A stretch of 64,000 nucleotides of DNA. Source: Thecamonas trahens ATCC 50062. Taxonomy: Eukaryota > Apusozoa > Apusomonadida > Apusomonadidae. The DNA is taken from positions 1 to 64,000 of the forward strand of contig NW_013657647.1 in NCBI RefSeq assembly GCF_000142905.1, given 5' to 3'. Under the pieces are notes generated by a model, which made no database searches, was not told where the DNA came from, and saw nothing but the letters and a program-made list of their open reading frames with translations. Shown here in pieces: positions 51,925 to 63,998 of the stretch. Every line of letters starts with the position of its first letter. Position 1 is the stretch's first letter. The position numbers and the translations under genes were made by a program.

Positions 51925-52588
51925 TCAGCGCTGCATCTTGCGGATGAGCGACTCGTAGTCGACCTCGCCGTCCTGCTCGTCGGCCTTCTTCATCAGCATG
52001 TTGAACTCCTCGAGCGAGAACTTGTCGCCGATGTGCATGAGCATCCGCTGGAGCTCGTTCTTGTTGATTGTCCCTGTCCGGTGCGGGTCCGAGACGCGGA
52101 ACACCTCCACAAGCTGCTCAAACGACGGCTCCGGCTCGCGCGGCCGCATGTACACCGCCTTGAACGCCGCATAGTCGAGCGCAGAGTTCTGCGTCGCCAT
52201 CACGTCGTCAAGCTCCTTGACCGTCGGGCTATCCACCGTTGCATCTCGTAAGTAAACGCCTCTTCTCTACCCATTCTCCCATCATGGTCTCTACACCTCA
52301 CAAACTTACTTCTGTCCAAGGCACCGGAGGCAAGTCCCAAGATCCTCGGGCGCGACACGGCCGTTGTTCTTGCGGTCAAAGAGATCAAAGACCTACATAC
52401 GTTCGCACCCAAAACCCACATTGCTCCCAGTGAGTCTCCGCCCAATGCACGCCCGTGACAGGTGCCCACTAAAGCCTCGTTACGGGAGAATTCGAGTGCC
52501 CGCGAAAAACGAGCCTTCCTCCCCCCCCCCTTCTTACCTCCTTGATCTCACGCTCGGAGCGAATGTCAGACTGCGCGCCCACATGCAT
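51925..52588 (-). CDS. EF-hand protein of the calmodulin / essential light chain type
   Basis: Three exons: 52588-52538 (MHVGAQSDIRSEREIKE), 52392-52310 (VFDLFDRKNNGRVAPEDLGT, CLRCLGQ) and 52228-51925 (starting NPTVKELDDV), with introns of 145 and 81 bp. The junctions recreate the standard EF-hand wording (EVFDLFD; LGQNPT), giving 145 residues, the usual size. EF1 and EF2 have lost several Ca ligands; EF3 (DPHRTGTINKNE) is near-canonical; EF4 (DEQDGEVDYES) is shortened. The pattern suits a myosin or dynein light chain more than a calcium sensor. The stop is 29 bp from the stop of the Dpy-30 gene, in convergent orientation. Confidence 0.82.
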
Positions 52589-52994
52589 ACATACCCCACC
52601 ACCCTATGTAAGTCCTTCGCCCTAGAAGCCCTCTCCATGCCAGTTGCTCTTCGACGCACACCCCCTCAACGCCGCCGCCTGTTGGCGACCAACGACCGAT
52701 TTCGCCTGAAAGCGAATTCTTTTCGCCAGACCCACCCGCCGGCGACCTCCCCTATCACACGCAACGCCACAGCCCTAACCGCATGCTCCCTCCTCCAGCC
52801 TGTTCCTGCAGTGCAATCGCTTTGCACTAGCGGTTTGTCCTTTCTCCGACTCTGCCTCGCTTCGTACCATGGTTTTGCTACGGCGACGTCAGACGAGTGG
52901 ACGTCCACTCTCGCGAGAGCGACTGCACGGGCGCAAGGCACGCTTGCTCACTCGTCACACCTCCACTCGCACCAAAAGTGCCACGGCCAATCGT
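52589..52994. other. intergenic, no gene seen
   Basis: It lies between the EF-hand gene start and the next reverse-strand stop codon. Forward open frames are present but show no conserved segment. Confidence 0.5.
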
Positions 52995-54703
52995 TTAGCT
53001 GGCATTGGTCATGCTGAGCGCAGCCTCGATGGCGTCGAGCTGTGCGTCGACCTCACTCTCCCACTCGAGCAGCGCCAGCAGTGAGTCCTCCACAATGTGG
53101 AGCTTGCACATCTCAGCCTCGTACTCGTCTGCTGGCTCAGAGCCCAGTGCACGTGCCATGGCTGCTGCATCAGCCGCGGTCATGCACCCATCGACAGCCT
53201 GGCTTCGCAGCCGCTCCATGATTCCGTTGATCCGCCCGCGGGTGTCGAACATCTGCAGCAACGCCGACGCCTTGGCCTCACTCGCGAGCTTTGCTGCCGC
53301 GCGGATCGCACCGTCGACCGCAGTCTGGATGCTTGGCAGCGCGCTCTCCAGCGCGTCGAGCGCCATGCTATCGGTATAAGCCAACACGTCGTGGACCATG
53401 GCCCGTAGTGCCGCCACCGACCGTGGCAACTCGGCGTCGTCGAGCTCGGTGGTCACGCCGAGCGGCTGCATCACCGCAGCCACCACCTCCCGTGGCACAC
53501 GCTGCGACGCCAGCTCACCGGCTCCGAGCGGCGCCAGTGCTCTCCAGATCGGCTCCAGCCGCTGCTGAGTCGTCATTCCTGTCTCTGCGATGATGGCCTC
53601 GACCACAACCTGCAGTGTGCCGGCGCTGAGGAGGTCCGGCGTGTGCCTCATCACCAGCTCTCGCAGCCGCGTCCGGGTCGCCCCGCCGGGTCCGTCCCGA
53701 AACAGCTCGGAGACGCACTCGTCAATCTCTTCCCGTGGCATTTGCGTGAGATGCAGGACCCGTGAGACGTCTTCGCGCGACAGTGGCGCCATGCCACGAC
53801 TCCGCCCGCCCAGCGCCTCGTCAATCAGCTCGGCCGCACGTGCTGCCGTCACCCCGACCTCGCGGCCACCGCGTGCGTCATCCACTGCCGACGTCTCGAA
53901 CATCGTTCTGTTCCTCCGCCCCATGAGGCTTGCCATCATATCAGCCGTCCCGGTCCCGGTCTCGGTCACCGTCCCCGTGCCCGACGACTCAGAGTCGCGA
54001 AACCTAACCCGTCCGTCCGCTGACGCCACCTCGTGCACCGCCTCCAGCTGCCTACTTGCACTCATCCGAGTCTGTCGCGAGCCAAAAGCCCCAGACCCGC
54101 CCACCGAGACATACCCCAGGGACGATCGCCTCCTGGCGTCCCACCTACCCCCTCTCCCCGCCCCCGTCGCAGTCGCTGTCCCCGTCGTCACCGACTCGGA
54201 CTCTGTTCCGTCCTCGGACAGCGATGCGTCATGCCAACCGCCACCGCCCCCTTCCCTTGCCGCCATCACCGATCCCGCCGCCGCCATCGATCCCGCCGCC
54301 ACCGATCCCACCGTCGCCAGCGCATTGTTCGCCTTGCTTCCGCGGACATCGATACCAGCCTCGTCAGCCTCGACTGCCAGGCGCAGAACCCACCACCACC
54401 ACCACCACCACCACCACCGCCGCCGCCGCCACCTTTGCCCTTGCCCTTACCCTTGCCCTTGCCCTTGTCCTTGGACTTAACCCTGCTCTTGCCCTTGGCA
54501 TCGACTCGGACCCACAAGGCCGAGCACACACCCGAATGGGCCTCTACCTCGTCGAGCGCCACACGGTCACCACAGTTGGTACAGAGCATGGTAAAGGCAT
54601 CCCCTCCTCCTTCTCCTTCTCCTTCTCCTCGCCTCCCGCTTCCACTGCTCGTCGCCCTTGCCCTGCCACCCACCTGGGCCTCGCGACCTCCGCTGTTGCC
54701 CAT
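52995..54703 (-). CDS. C2HC zinc finger and helical protein, apparent frame break
   Basis: About 569 residues with the frame repaired. The N-terminus carries a C-x2-C...H-x4-C finger (MLCTNCGDRVALDEVEAHSG, then VC) of the small C2HC type. After WVRVDAKGKSRVKSKDKG come a Lys-Gly repeat and a long poly-Gly run. At CCC 54389-54391 one base is missing; the protein then continues WVLRLAVEADEAGIDVRGSK into Ser/Thr/Gly-rich sequence and a C-terminal ~280-residue helical region (VTAARAAELIDEALGGRSRG; LLALLEWESEVDAQLDAIEA). The whole is not a family I know. It starts 68 bp downstream of the ASCC3 stop, on the same strand. Confidence 0.62.
54391..54475 (-). repeat. CAC and CCCTTG coding repeats (poly-Gly then Lys-Gly)
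   Basis: CAC/CCG triplets (poly-Gly on the reverse strand) adjoin CCCTTG hexamers (Lys-Gly), the same hexamer seen in MTRR. Confidence 0.8.
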
Positions 54704-54771
54704 GGCGTCAAGTGCCCCTCCTCCTCCTCCTCGCTCTTGCCCCCCTCACCACCTCCACCCATCGATTGGCT

Positions 54772-57700
54772 TTACGCGACAACCATGCTGACCTCGACGC
54801 ACTGATCGAGTCCCATGTAGCAGTCCGAGACAAGGTGGACCGTGAGGGTGTAGTCACCCGGGACGTCAGGCGTGTAGAACTCGAGCTCGGTGGCGAGCTT
54901 GTGTCGGAGACCGCCGACACGCTTGAGGGCAAGGATCTCGTCGTCGAGCCCGACCACAATCCACCAGCCCTCGCGGACCGGTCGCGGGAACCGCGGCGCA
55001 TACGCCTTGTTGGCGTTGCGCTTGGACCGCGGCGCCATCGAGATCGAGACCTTGAGCTTGGCGAGGCTGTCGACGCCGACCCGCCCGGACCCGCCCTTGC
55101 CGCGCTTCTTGCCGCCGGCCTTGATCCACGCCTTGACCGCGACCTTGGGCAGGTATGCCGACACCACACGGCGTGCCTCCTTGAGCTTGCCGCCGCCGAG
55201 TCCGAGCTCCTGCAGTCGTGCGGTGAGCGCGTCGCCCGACAGCGCCTGTAGCTGGCCCATGGTCATGCACCTGGCCGGCCCGCTCTCCACCGCCGAAGGC
55301 TTGACGCCTGGGAGCTGGAGAAGCGACGAGTCGTGCGGGAATCGTGCCTGGACAATGCCCTGTGCGAGGCGCATCGTCGTCAGAGCCGTCGCTAGGTACC
55401 CGGCCTGGGCTGCGACGTCGACCATGGCCTGCAGCACCCGGGCCGATTGGTCAAGAATCGATTTGAGGTCGGTAATGTAGTCGGAGATCGGGAGCGGGAA
55501 CCCGCCCATGTGTGCCTGCAGAAGGATGAACGCCTTGGCATGTGGGTCGTCCCACTCGTAGCCCTCGGTCGGCCACGGAAGGTCCTTGGCCAGCTCGGCA
55601 TTGAGCGCGTCCTCGTTGTGCCGCACCGGGAGCTCGGCAAACTCGGTGGCGTCGGCAAGGATCGACGCTGCCTCGTCCATGCTAACGCTGTCGGTGATAG
55701 CCTCGGCGAGATGGCCCATGGTGGTGTAGTGCAGGTAGTAGTACGAGGCAATGCGGCCCAGCGGTGTCGCTTCGACCAGCGACTCGCCGTTGTCCAGCTC
55801 ACTCAGCGCCACGCACTGCGCCTCTTCGAGCTCGTCGAGATGCCGCGCCACCACGTCCGAGAGGAACGCCGCCATGCCCTCCTCGGACGTGTCCTCAAGT
55901 CCGTAGTACGACGGGTTTGCCGCAAGCCGCCGGAACAGGAACGTCCACGTCAGATAGTCCATCGCGTCCTGCGGGCTCGAAATCGTCCCGCCCACAACCT
56001 CGGCGTTGAGGTGGTCGTGGAGCTGGGTGAGGAGCGACGACTCGACTGGGAACGGCTCGTAGAGGAACTTCTTGTAAAAGTTCTTCTTCGACTCGGCCAC
56101 GAGGACCACTGCTATGCCCGAGGTGTCAAACTGCGGCCGCCCGGCCCGGCCCATCATCTGCAGCACGTCTGTGATGGGAAAGTCGACGTACCGGCCGACC
56201 TTGGCGTCATAGAACTGCGTGCCCTTGATGACGACCAGATGTGCCGGCAGGTTGACGCCCAAGCCAGCGTCGACGTCGACACAAGGACCTGGATCGAACC
56301 GTCAGCAAAGAGCTGCTCCACAATGTCCTTGTCGGACCGCTTGAGCCCAGCGTGGTGCATGCCGATTCCGTACCGCAGGCACGACGCGAGCGCAGAGTCG
56401 TAAACCAACTCAGCCACAGCCTCCATCTCATCAAACGGCTTGCCGAGGAACTGATGCGGGTTAGCCGCCGACGCGCACGCCGAGATCAGCGCCTGTGCTG
56501 TCAGCCGCGTTTGCCGCCGCGACGAGACAAAGACCAGCGCCGGCGCAGACGGCGAGTGCGTCATGATGGCGTCGTAGGTCGGCTTGTTCATCGTCGCCAT
56601 CCGCGGGCAGTAATGCTTGCCCGGGAAGCCAGCAATGTGCACCTCGAGCGGAACCGGCCGCACGCTCGGCCGAAAGTTGTACAACCCTGCGTTGTGCTCG
56701 ATCCCGAGCCAGTCAGCGAGGTCGGTTGCGTTGGCCAGAGCCGTTGAGAGGCCCACAATCCGGATCGCCGCCGACGTCTGCTGCGCAATGTAGTTCATCC
56801 GTGAGACAATGACCTCGAGAATAGGCCCGCGGTCCGCCCCGAGCAAATGGATCTCGTCGATGACCACAAGTCCGACCTTGCGCACGTACGGCCGCTGCTT
56901 CCAGTTCCGCGACACGCCGTCCCACTTTTCCGGCGTGGTGATGACAATGTCTGCCCGCGCCAGCGACCGCGCGTCGGGTGTCACGTCGCCGGTCAGCTCC
57001 ACAATGCTCTTGCCGAGCTTAGAGCAGAGGCCCTTGCGCCATGCCACCATCCGCTCCCGGACAAGCGCCTTGAGCGGTGCCACGTACACAACCGTCGCGT
57101 TGGGCGCCGTCGAAAACAGCCGCAGCATCGCCAGCTCTGCGCAGATCGTCTTGCCCGACCCGGTCGGTGCGCCTAACAGTACGTTGGTGTCGGTGTGGTA
57201 GAGCGTGTGGAAGGCCTGCGTCTGGATCGGGTTAAAGTGCGAGAACGGGTACAGCGCCTCGAAGGCCAGGTTGCTCAGTGCGCTGGTCGCGAGCGGCACA
57301 AGATCTAGCAGCGGTGTGTGCGGCGGCCGTCGGTCCGGAAGGACCAACCCGTCGAGCTCAAGCGGGAGGTAGACCTCAGCGCCGAGCCAGTCGTCTGAAA
57401 TGGCCCGCACAAAGTACTGCGACGGCCGCGGCTCGACGAGAGGGACAGTAAACTCGAGCTCCGCTGTCTCGCCCGCGCTCGCCCGCCGCTTGTCAAGCGC
57501 CCACATCTCCGAGTGGTAGATGTGCGACGAGTCTGCGTCCTGGACCCAGATCCACCAGCGGCTCAGCCCGCCATGGACGCGGTCAGCCCACTGGAACGCC
57601 GGCGTGATGAAGAGCTTGACCCGGAGAATCGAGGCGGTGACCGGATGGACACTCGCCTCCAGCGCAAGGTGCGGGAACTGGCCCACTGCCCGTGCCACCG

Positions 57701-60700
57701 CCGCGCCAGCGTTGTGCATGTGGATCATGGCGCCAATCTCGGCCGCGCCCATGTCCGCCAGCGCATCAAGCCCAAGCTCGGTCTCCTCCAGTCGCTGCAC
57801 CACGTCGTCGCGGAGCTGGCGGAACTGCCGCAGCGGGTGGTCGCTCACCCACAGCCGCTTCTCAATCGACTTGCCGAGGGTGAGGAACATGTCGGCGAGG
57901 TCAACAAAACCACGCTTGAGCGACATGTCAAACAGGCCGCGGACCAGCCTCGATCCGTTCTGCGTCACGTAGTACGTGTCTGAGATAAGCGAGAACGTCC
58001 GCGGGCGCCCGCCGGAAATATGCGTCTGCAGCAGGACAAGGACCTTGAACGTCGGGTCGTCCTTTGCAAGTCCGCGCGGAAGCTTGACCGGGCAGAACTT
58101 TGCGGCGAGCGTCGCTAGCTCACCGGCCTCGTCCGCCCGCACCTTGATCTGCTCAAACTCGGCACACTTGGCGAGGAGCACAAGGACGGCCGGGAGGTCG
58201 AGGCCCGGGCGCAGCGCCTTGTTCACATGCTCCATCGACGCACACTCGATGTAGTAGTGTGATGCCGTCCGCCCGTAGTCAGTGACATAAAAGTTGGTCG
58301 TCCGCTCGTCATACCGGATCATTCGGCACGCGTCCAGCCGCCGCGCCGCGTCCACAATCAGCTGCTCCATCCGCAGGAACAGGCTCGGGTCCGCGAGCAG
58401 ATCCTCGTGCGGAATGCCGTACACCAGCGGGTTGCGGATCATCCGCACGTACAGATACGTGTACCGCAGCCACGAAATGGCTTCGGCCACGTTGGTCACC
58501 GTCCCGAGCACAATCTCGGCGTTGAGATTCGTCGGCAGCCGCTCCATGAACCGCGACTCGATCGGGAGCTGGTGCGTGAGCTTGCGCAGGTAGTCTGGCA
58601 TCTCATCAGAGGAAGTGATCATGATGGCAGAGCCGGTCGCCTCGTACTGCGGCCGGCCAGCCCGTCCGAAAATCTGATTCACATCCAGCATCGATAGCGG
58701 CCGGAAGCCACCTGCATCGGCGTTGTACACCTGTGTGCCCTTGATAATCACCGTCTGCGCCGGCAAGTTCACACCCCACGCAAGCGTCGCCGTGCACGTC
58801 ATGACCTTGATGAACCCGCCCTCAAACAGCTTCTCCGCCAGGTTGCGGTCGGGCCGCAGCATGCCGGCGTGGTGGCACCCAAACCCGTGGCTGAACAGCT
58901 CCTGCAGTTGCGCATTCTTCGATTTGGAGACCCGCTTCGCCATCTCCCGGACTGCCTGCGTCTCGGCTGGGAGGAAGACCTCGCTCGTCCCTGCCCGAGC
59001 CGCCTCGTTGATCATGGCCTCAGCCGTGTTGAACGTGTCCTTGCGGGCGTGGACAAAGACGAGGACCTGGAAGCCGGCCGCCACCGCTGCGTGCGCCTCT
59101 TCGTACGCAATGCGGTTCATAATCCGCACCGACCTGAAGCGGTCCTTCTCCCGCACCCCAATGAACGTCTGCTCGAGCGGGACCGGCCGGTACGACGCGT
59201 CAAAGTGGAACAGGCCTGTGCGCTCGTTGACGCCCAGAAAGTGCGCCACGTCCTTGTAGTTGGGCAGCGTTGCCGAGAGACCGACGATGCGGATCATCGA
59301 CTGCGTCGCCTCGACTTGCCGCAGCGACCGCGCCACCAGCGACTCGATGACTGGGCCACGGTCGTCGTGCAGCAGATGCACTTCGTCAAAGATGAGGAGC
59401 TTGACCAGCGCCGTCAGCGCCATGTCACCCGACTTGCGCGTGATGACGTCCCATTTTTCGGGCGTCGTCACAATCATCTGCGTCTCCATCAGCTCGCGCC
59501 GGGTCAGCTGCATGTCGCCCGTCAGCTCCTTGACGACAAGCCCCAATGGGCGGAGCCGCTTCGAGAACGACGCCACCACCTCGGACGCCAGCGCCTTCAT
59601 CGGCGCCACGTACACAATCTTAAAGTTGGCTCGCCGAATGACGCCAGCGTCGTCCATGTGCACCCCGACCTGGTGCAGAATCGTCATCAGCGCCACGTTG
59701 GTCTTACCGGCGCCGGTCGGCGCACAAATGAGCAAGTTCTCGTTGCGCCGATACGCCGCCTCAAACACCGCAGACTGAATGCGGTTGAGCGACTTGTAGC
59801 CCTTGAACGCCAGCCGGGCCCACGGCTCAAACTCGGAAATCGGAATCAGCCGCTCGCCCGCACCAGGCGGGCTCGCACGTGCTGCCGGAACGTGCACCCG
59901 CCTGTACTCCTTGGTTTTCTCCTCCGTCGCGTTCGAGGGCATCCCGCGGTTGACGGGCGCCGCGCCGACCAGCGAGCCTGAGCCCGAAATCGCCGGCCGC
60001 GCCCGCGCCGCCGCAAGCTTGGCTTGCCGCCGCGCCTCGATCGCCTCGGCCGTGTACGCCTTGGAGCTGACCCCGCCGCTGCCGCCCAAGCTGTTCGCGT
60101 TGCTCTCCGCCTGCCGCGTCCGCCGCCGCTCAATCCGTCGCCGCTCCTTCGCCGCCGCCTTGGCCGCTGCCGATGTGATGGTAAACCCAGCACCGTGCGG
60201 GTTGTTGCTCCCACCAGTCAGGCCCGCAAGGTCAAACACCGCCGCGTCAGCTGCCACCGCCGCATCCATGGCATCAAGTCGCGCAGCAAGCGCCGCGTCC
60301 GACTCTTCCATGCTCAGCCAGTTGGCAACGAGCTCATCGCGCGAGCCGATCAGCTCCGGAATGAGGTCGAGCCCGTTCATGCCGAGCAGTTCAAAAAGGT
60401 GCGACTGGAGCGCTGTGGCGTCGTTGTTCTTGGCCAGCACCTCGTGGACCGCCATTGCCAGCTCGTCGCCACTGGTCCCGACGTCGTTGGCAGCTGCCAC
60501 GCGCGCGCACTGCTCGCGGAGCCACGCCGCGTCCTTGCCGGCCGGGGCGCCTGCCATGGAGCTGGCAGAAGCAGCAACAGCCCGCGCGTCCGACTCTCTC
60601 GCTGCCGCCCTCGCAGGCGCAGGCGCGGAGGACCGCACAGGCTCGGGTCGAACCTCGCTCCGCGGATACCGTGCCTTGTGGAGCGGCAGCGGAGTGAGCG

Positions 60701-61544
60701 GTGGGAGTACGGCGGCATCGATGGCCACGCCCGAGCCAAACGGCTCTTGGGCGCGCGCCGCCGCCATCTTGGCCCGGGTCTCGGCCTCGGCTTCGGCCCG
60801 GATCTCGGCCTTGGTCATGGAACCGTAGTACACGTCGCGAACGTCAGCAATCCAGAGTGCGAGCTTGCGCGCGACAACTGAGAGCTCCGTGGCGAGAGCA
60901 GTCTCGACCTCGCGACCAATAAGCTCGGCAAGCACCTTCCGCTGTGCCACCTTTGTCTCTTGATCAAGGACAAACGGACGGCGAGCGACAATCTCTTCGA
61001 TCTTGCGTCCGGCGTCGGCGACGGCTGCAGCGACCTGCTCAGGATCGGCATCGCTGTCTGCAAACCGGGCTGCTGCCGCAGCCTCGGCCCGCTCCTTCTT
61101 GACCGCAATCTTGGCCTTGGCCTCCTTTCTACCTGCTGCCAGCTCGTCCTCGTCGGGCGCAAGAGCATCAAACAGCTCCTTGGCCATAGCCACAGCAGCA
61201 GCATCTGGCGATGAGCCATCGGGTGGAGTCGGCGCCAGCTCTGCAACCATCGCTACCAGGCGCGAGAACAGCCTCCGCATACGATCTCTCGTCTCTGCAT
61301 CTGGTTCTCTCTTGATCGACTTTGCCATTTCCGGCCACTCGGCAGCCGTCGCCGCTCGCATGCCACTGTTGCTGCCACCGGCTCGGCTTCCACCACTACC
61401 GCCACCATTCCGTCGCGAGGTGACCACAGCATACGCTCGCTCGGCAGCAGCAGTCAGCGCAAAGGTCGCTCCGTACGGTGTCGTCTCTACACGCAGACGG
61501 TGAGAGAGTCGCGGTGCAAACCGCTCAAGTGCCACTCTCGACAT
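54772..61544 (-). CDS. ASCC3: ASCC3 helicase (Ski2-like, tandem cassette), apparent frame break
   Basis: ASCC3 is the DNA/RNA helicase of the ASCC complex, involved in alkylation repair and in splitting collided ribosomes. About 2257 residues with the frame repaired (human about 2200). Cassette 1 has CAPTGAGKTNVALM, the DEVH box FDEVHLLHDDRGP and GRAGRPQYE. Cassette 2 has GAPTGSGKTICAEL, DEIHLLGADRGP and MMGRAGRPQFD, each followed by a Sec63 domain. ASCC3 is preferred over BRR2 because of the N-terminal block LFELLGMNGLDLIPELIGSR and QLAFKG-like LAFKGYKSLNRIQSAVFEAA. Frame changes at CCC 56258-56260 (LAW then GVNLPAHLVVIKGTQFYD), equal to one missing base. It lies 229 bp downstream of MCM2, same strand. 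Confidence 0.93.
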
Positions 61545-61772
61545 GGTGTGGCTGCGTTGGGTGTGACCGGGTGAGGTTGGTGTGCGTATTGGGGGAGGTG
61601 GAGAGGAGGAGGTTGTGGCGGATCGGCTTTGGAGCCCTTTCGAAGGTGTGCGACAGCTCTTGCCACAACGCACGAAACGCGCCCACCACCGCGCAATCTT
61701 CAGGCGCCCACGCGCAGGCGGAGGAGCAGGAAAGCTTATTTATCATGTCGCACAGCCACACAAGTGCGCGCG
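61545..61772. other. spacer between MCM2 and ASCC3
   Basis: Short intergenic DNA holding the MCM2 3' end and ASCC3 5' leader. No gene seen. Confidence 0.6.
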
Positions 61773-63998
61773 TTACAGCATCTTGCGGATGGAGGAGCCG
61801 TTGGGAGAGACCTCAAAGCCGTTGTCGATAAACATGGGCGAGGAGAAGAAGGGAGCAAGGTCGTAGACACGGAGCTCGTTGGCCTTGGCCTGGAACTCCT
61901 CCATCTGGATCTCGACAACGTTGGGGGCAGCGTCGCCGTGCTTGATCTGCAGAAAGGCGACGGTGTCGCGGACGAGATTCTGCAGAATGTAGAAGAGCAG
62001 CTCGTTGTTGTCGCGCTTGTAGGCAATGAAGCGGGCAAACTTCTTGCGGAGCGACTCCTTGATCTGGTACTTTTGAGCGCCGATGAACGACTCGAGCATG
62101 ACGCGGACGGCGACGTTGATGTCGTCGTCACGGACCGACTGGCGGAGGTGCATCTTAGCGTGGGCCTCGGCCATGCGGATGATGGACTCGATGTGGCGGA
62201 CGGTGAGGGCAATGCCGCCCGACTTGACCGACTCTGCACGGAGGCGGGCGTAGAGCTTGGTCACCTTTTCGTCGTCGATGCTTGCGGCCTTGGGGTGGAT
62301 GTGCTGCTTGGCGTACATGATGTACTTGCGGAGCATGTCCTGCGAGATGGCGGCCTCGGTGACCTCCTCCTCCTCAGCCATGTCGACGACGACGTCGGGA
62401 TGGTTGTCCATGTGCGAGCCGACAATGAACGACGCGAGCCGGTTGTCCTGCACAGGATCCACCGTGTCGCGCACCACGCACAGGATGTCGAACCGCGAGA
62501 GAATGGGCTCGGTCAGGTCAACGTTGGCGTTGAATGGCAGCGACGGGTCGTACCGGCCCTTGACCGGGTTTGCCGCCGCCACAATGGAGCACCGCGCCTG
62601 CAGCGACGTGACAATGCCAGCCTTGGAGACGGAGATCGACTGCTGCTCCATGGCCTCGTGGATCGACGTCCGATCTTGGTCGTTCATCTTGTCAAACTCG
62701 TCGATGAGGCACACGCCGCGGTCGGCAAGGACTAGAGCGCCGCCCTCGAGCGTCCACTCGGACGTGATCGGGTCGCGGCGGACAGCGGCGGTGAGACCGA
62801 CCGCGGACGCGCCCTGCCCGGTGGTGAACACCGCCCGATGGGCTGTTTTCTCCACGTACTTGAGGAACTGCGACTTGGCGGTTCCGGGATCACCCATCAG
62901 CAGCACGTTGATGTCGCCACGCATCCGGTGCTTGGAGACCTCCTTCGGCTCGCCGCCAAACAGCAGCAGCGCCAGCGCCGTCTTGATGTCACGGTGGCCG
63001 TAGATCGAAGGCGCAATCGAGTTGATGATCTTCTCTCCGATCCGCTCGTCCGAGCCGAGCTTGCGGATTTGTGCCACGTCCTCGTCGGTGAGCCGGAACG
63101 CCTGGTACTGGTCGTCCTTGGTCGAAATGTAGTTGGCTTCGAGGACCGTGGCAAAGACCGGGAACCCGTTCTTGACGTTGAGCCCAAAGTCGTACGTGTT
63201 CTTGTAAACGCCTGTCACCTCGATCTCCTCGCCCGGCCGCACCGAGTCGATGAGGTCCCACAGGAGGACAACTTCCTTGTACCGCGGCAGCCGTCCCGGC
63301 GGCACCGTCCCGGGCGTCTCTTGAAGCGTCACCTTTTGGTAGTTGCGGTAGACCGTCTGCGCAGAGTTGACCGTGAACGGGCCCTTGGACTGGCACTCGG
63401 GACACGAGCCAATGTCGATCTTGCTCGTTGTCTCGTTCTGGAAAAACGGACCAATGAGCGTCCCGCACTTGTCGCAGTTGTACTTTGCGTACGTGAGCTG
63501 CGGGAAGACAGACGTCCGCCGCGTCACCACCCCGGTCACCTTGACCAGCGCATTGAGGTGGACCTGCCGCAGCGCACGCAGCGAGTCCTCAATCGGAAGG
63601 TCCGTGATCCGCACGTGCACCTCGGTCCGGATCGACTGGTAGTTGGGGAACTCCTCGAGGACCACTGCGAGCGCGACCTCGTCGAAAATCTCAAGCATCT
63701 CCGTCGGGTGGTCTGCCAGCCACATGGCGAGCGTGTCCACAGCGTCCACCATGTGCAGGTACGAGACATGCAGCGACTCGCCGTTGGCCGCACACATGTT
63801 ACGGATCCGCACAGAGTAAACTGCGTGCCCTTCCTCGTCCACAAACTCCTTGAGGAACGCCGTCAGCCGCCGTGCAATCTCGCGCCGCGGGCCGTCCTTC
63901 AGAATATACTCGCGAAGTGAGCCCTTGTAGTCTTCCAGATTGATGTCCTCGTCAAGGTACTCATCGGCTCCGCCTTCCTCATCGCCGGCCATCGACAT
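61773..63998 (-). CDS. MCM2: MCM2 replicative helicase subunit, N-terminus at the window edge
   Basis: A subunit of the MCM2-7 DNA helicase. Visible are the N-terminal domain ([14 protein letters not shown]), a zinc finger with CDKC and CPEC pairs, Walker [17 protein letters not shown], Walker [10 protein letters not shown], sensor sequence [12 protein letters not shown] and arginine finger SRFD. The C-terminal block [20 protein letters not shown] is characteristic of MCM2 within the family. 741 residues are present; animal and fungal MCM2 have a further ~150 acidic residues at the N-terminus carrying the DDK and histone-binding sites. The ATG at 63998 may be internal, with more exon beyond the window. 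No frame break is seen. Confidence 0.95.
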   Translation of the reverse strand: MSMAGDEEGGADEYLDEDINLEDYKGSLREYILKDGPRREIARRLTAFLKEFVDEEGHAVYSVRIRNMCAANGESLHVSYLHMVDAVDTLAMWLADHPTEMLEIFDEVALAVVLEEFPNYQSIRTEVHVRITDLPIEDSLRALRQVHLNALVKVTGVVTRRTSVFPQLTYAKYNCDKCGTLIGPFFQNETTSKIDIGSCPECQSKGPFTVNSAQTVYRNYQKVTLQETPGTVPPGRLPRYKEVVLLWDLIDSVRPGEEIEVTGVYKNTYDFGLNVKNGFPVFATVLEANYISTKDDQYQAFRLTDEDVAQIRKLGSDERIGEKIINSIAPSIYGHRDIKTALALLLFGGEPKEVSKHRMRGDINVLLMGDPGTAKSQFLKYVEKTAHRAVFTTGQGASAVGLTAAVRRDPITSEWTLEGGALVLADRGVCLIDEFDKMNDQDRTSIHEAMEQQSISVSKAGIVTSLQARCSIVAAANPVKGRYDPSLPFNANVDLTEPILSRFDILCVVRDTVDPVQDNRLASFIVGSHMDNHPDVVVDMAEEEEVTEAAISQDMLRKYIMYAKQHIHPKAASIDDEKVTKLYARLRAESVKSGGIALTVRHIESIIRMAEAHAKMHLRQSVRDDDINVAVRVMLESFIGAQKYQIKESLRKKFARFIAYKRDNNELLFYILQNLVRDTVAFLQIKHGDAAPNVVEIQMEEFQAKANELRVYDLAPFFSSPMFIDNGFEVSPNGSSIRKML

